Program-made: the position numbers and the translations under genes
From: Rhizobium mongolense USDA 1844
GTDB taxonomy: Bacteria > Pseudomonadota > Alphaproteobacteria > Rhizobiales > Rhizobiaceae
Direction of reading: 5' to 3'
Assembly (NCBI RefSeq): GCF_000419765.1
Contig: NZ_ATTQ01000001.1
Location: 500,819 to 564,818 of the forward strand
DNA: 64,000 nt
Notes under the pieces: model-generated
What the model saw: the letters and a program-made list of their open reading frames with translations, nothing else
What the model was told of the DNA's origin: nothing
Database searches by the model: none
Part shown: positions 62,688 to 64,000 of the stretch, in pieces
Layout: each line of letters opens with the position of its first letter
Numbering within the stretch: position 1 is the first letter of the stretch

Positions 62688-64000
62688 TTGACGTCGACCG
62701 TCGACCCAATCAGGCTTCCTCACAAAGCCGCCTCGAACGATACCGAGATCGATCGCGCGGCTCTTGCTATTCTTTTGGTCGAAATTGCTCGGAACATTGA
62801 TCCGGACCATCATGCGCGTTTCGACGGAGTTCCAACCGCCGATCGTCGCATGGAAACGCTGCGCCAGTTGCTGGTCGGCCGCGAAATTTCGGAGCTTTCA
62901 CGAGTTACGCATCTGCTGGGCGAACCGGAGCAGCTTGCGGAAGCAGTGGGCGGCGTTCTTCCCAGTGCAGCCGCACGGGCGCCTCATGCGCAGCTCGGCG
63001 AGGCCCTTGCGCCAGCCGTCGAGAGGGCTGTGCAACGGTCGATCCAGAAGAGCCCGCGCACGCTGACGGATATATTATACCCGGTGTTTCTGCCGGCAAT
63101 TCGCAAGTCGATCGGGGAAAAGATCGACCAGACCTTTCAGTCGCTGAATGAAACTTTAAGACATATATTTACCTGGCATGGGCTCAAGTGGAGATTTGAA
63201 TCTTGGAGAACTGGTGCCAGCTTCTCGGAAGTTGTTCTGAAGCATTCTCTTGTCTATCGTGTAGAACATGTCTTTCTCATTGACCGAAATTCCGGGCTTT
63301 TGATCGCGCATGTAACTGCCGATAATGCAACGAGCGAGGATCCTCAACTCATTTCTTCGATGCTCAGTGCAATTCAAGACTTCGTTAAAGACTCATTTAA
63401 CGAGAAAGAACAGAGCGGCCTGGACACTATCCGCTTTGGGGAGCTTCGTCTCTGGTCAGAAGTTGGACCGTTTGCGACCTTGGTTGCGGTGATCCGGGGA
63501 AATCCGCCAGAGGAATTACATGAAATAGTTCGCGATGTGTTGCTTCGCATCCATGATGAATACTCACAGTCTTTAGAGCAGTTTGACGGCGACGGTTCTC
63601 AGTTAGCCGGCATAGAGACGCAGTTGCAGACCTGCGTTGAACTGAAGCAGGAGGACTCAAACCAGGGATTTCCGTGGCTGGTGCTGGCTGCAGTCCTGCT
63701 GGTTTTGATTCCGGCAGGCGGTTGGTTCTTTCTTTCCTGGCAATCCGGGCAGCGCTGGCAGGCCTATGTGTCGCGACTTGAGGCCCAACCGGGCATCATC
63801 GTTGCGGAACAAAAGGTGCGCGATGGCCAATTCTACATTTCCGGCCTGAGAGACCCGCTTGGCGCCGACCCGCAGTCGCTGTTGTCTGGAACGCATGTCG
63901 ATCCCGCCCGCGTTCATTCGCAATGGCAATTCTATCAGAGCCTTGAGCCGGAGTTCGTGTTGAAGCGGCTGACGGCGTCGCTGGCTCCGCCCAAATCTGT
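62688..64000 (+). CDS. Membrane-anchored OmpA-type protein, 3' end beyond window
   Basis: The frame is open from TTG 62688 to the end of the window (437 codons and still open), in step with the coiled-coil gene upstream. The first ~300 residues are soluble and helical (L-R-Q-L-L-V-G-R-E and I-L-Y-P-V-F-L-P-A-I-R-K-S-I-G). One transmembrane segment lies near 63680-63735 (W-L-V-L-A-A-V-L-L-V-L-I-P-A-G). After it comes a BON-like region with Y-V-S-R-L-E-A-Q-P-G-I-I-V and G-L-R-D-P-L-G-A-D-P. This layout is known from OmpA-family proteins whose peptidoglycan-binding domain would follow outside the window. The TTG start is uncertain; the next in-frame ATG is at 62849. Confidence 0.65.
   Translation, partial: MTSTVDPIRLPHKAASNDTEIDRAALAILLVEIARNIDPDHHARFDGVPTADRRMETLRQLLVGREISELSRVTHLLGEPEQLAEAVGGVLPSAAARAPHAQLGEALAPAVERAVQRSIQKSPRTLTDILYPVFLPAIRKSIGEKIDQTFQSLNETLRHIFTWHGLKWRFESWRTGASFSEVVLKHSLVYRVEHVFLIDRNSGLLIAHVTADNATSEDPQLISSMLSAIQDFVKDSFNEKEQSGLDTIRFGELRLWSEVGPFATLVAVIRGNPPEELHEIVRDVLLRIHDEYSQSLEQFDGDGSQLAGIETQLQTCVELKQEDSNQGFPWLVLAAVLLVLIPAGGWFFLSWQSGQRWQAYVSRLEAQPGIIVAEQKVRDGQFYISGLRDPLGADPQSLLSGTHVDPARVHSQWQFYQSLEPEFVLKRLTASLAPPKS

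Overview
The window looks like accessory DNA of an alphaproteobacterium of the Rhizobiaceae type (Sinorhizobium/Rhizobium/Agrobacterium-like). This rests on high GC with GC-rich third positions, the density of ABC-transporter catabolic operons, GntR/SorC/HxlR regulators, a DUF47-pit phosphate operon with a PHO box, a DUF5939-type adenylate cyclase, an IS66 remnant and an ArdC-type antirestriction gene. No rRNA, tRNA, CRISPR array or replication origin was seen. The replicon is probably a megaplasmid, chromid or island-rich chromosome segment, which is inference.

Layout. 1-3154: end of a NYN/OST-HTH protein, a molybdenum sulfite-oxidase-family enzyme and an EamA exporter. 3155-6900: a small mobile island in which a GHKL-ATPase/PD-(D/E)XK nuclease gene lies between a decayed and an intact copy of a short tyrosine recombinase. 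7154-10455: an acetyltransferase, a frameshifted omega-amino-acid:pyruvate aminotransferase and its divergent XRE-cupin regulator. 10452-21478: a hydroxyproline catabolic locus with a GntR regulator, a P5C-reductase-like enzyme, a polar amino acid ABC importer, a DapA-family deaminase, a FAD amino acid oxidase, an aldehyde dehydrogenase, a proline-racemase-family enzyme and two SDRs.

22131-33899: a second locus tied together by six copies of one ~16-bp palindrome, two in each of three control regions. It holds an alpha-oxoamine-synthase-like enzyme, a PotABCD-type importer, a GntR regulator, a class III aminotransferase, a ThDP enzyme and an SDR, bracketed by two paralogous orphan OmpR-type regulators. 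I cannot assign its substrate or product; it is the best candidate here for an undescribed pathway. 34128-41672: small conserved hypotheticals, DUF47-pit, a cold-shock protein, a ProQ-like RNA chaperone, DUF2277, ArdC and decayed DNA. 41706-43052: an SDR/HxlR divergent pair with a 17-bp inverted-repeat operator.

43101-58735: a polyol or polyol-phosphate locus with an RpiB homologue, FGGY kinase, SorC regulator, glycerol-1-phosphate-dehydrogenase-like enzyme, HAD phosphatase, GlpD-like and GpsA-like dehydrogenases, a carbohydrate ABC importer, an SDR and a RhaD-type aldolase/dehydrogenase fusion. 58940-64000: IS66 and transporter debris, a DUF5939 adenylate cyclase, simple repeats, a coiled-coil protein and the start of a membrane-anchored OmpA-like protein that leaves the window.

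Five otherwise intact genes carry single-base frameshifts, and a sixth lacks a start codon. In several, one base change restores a conserved motif, so either the assembly has indel errors or these genes are freshly broken.
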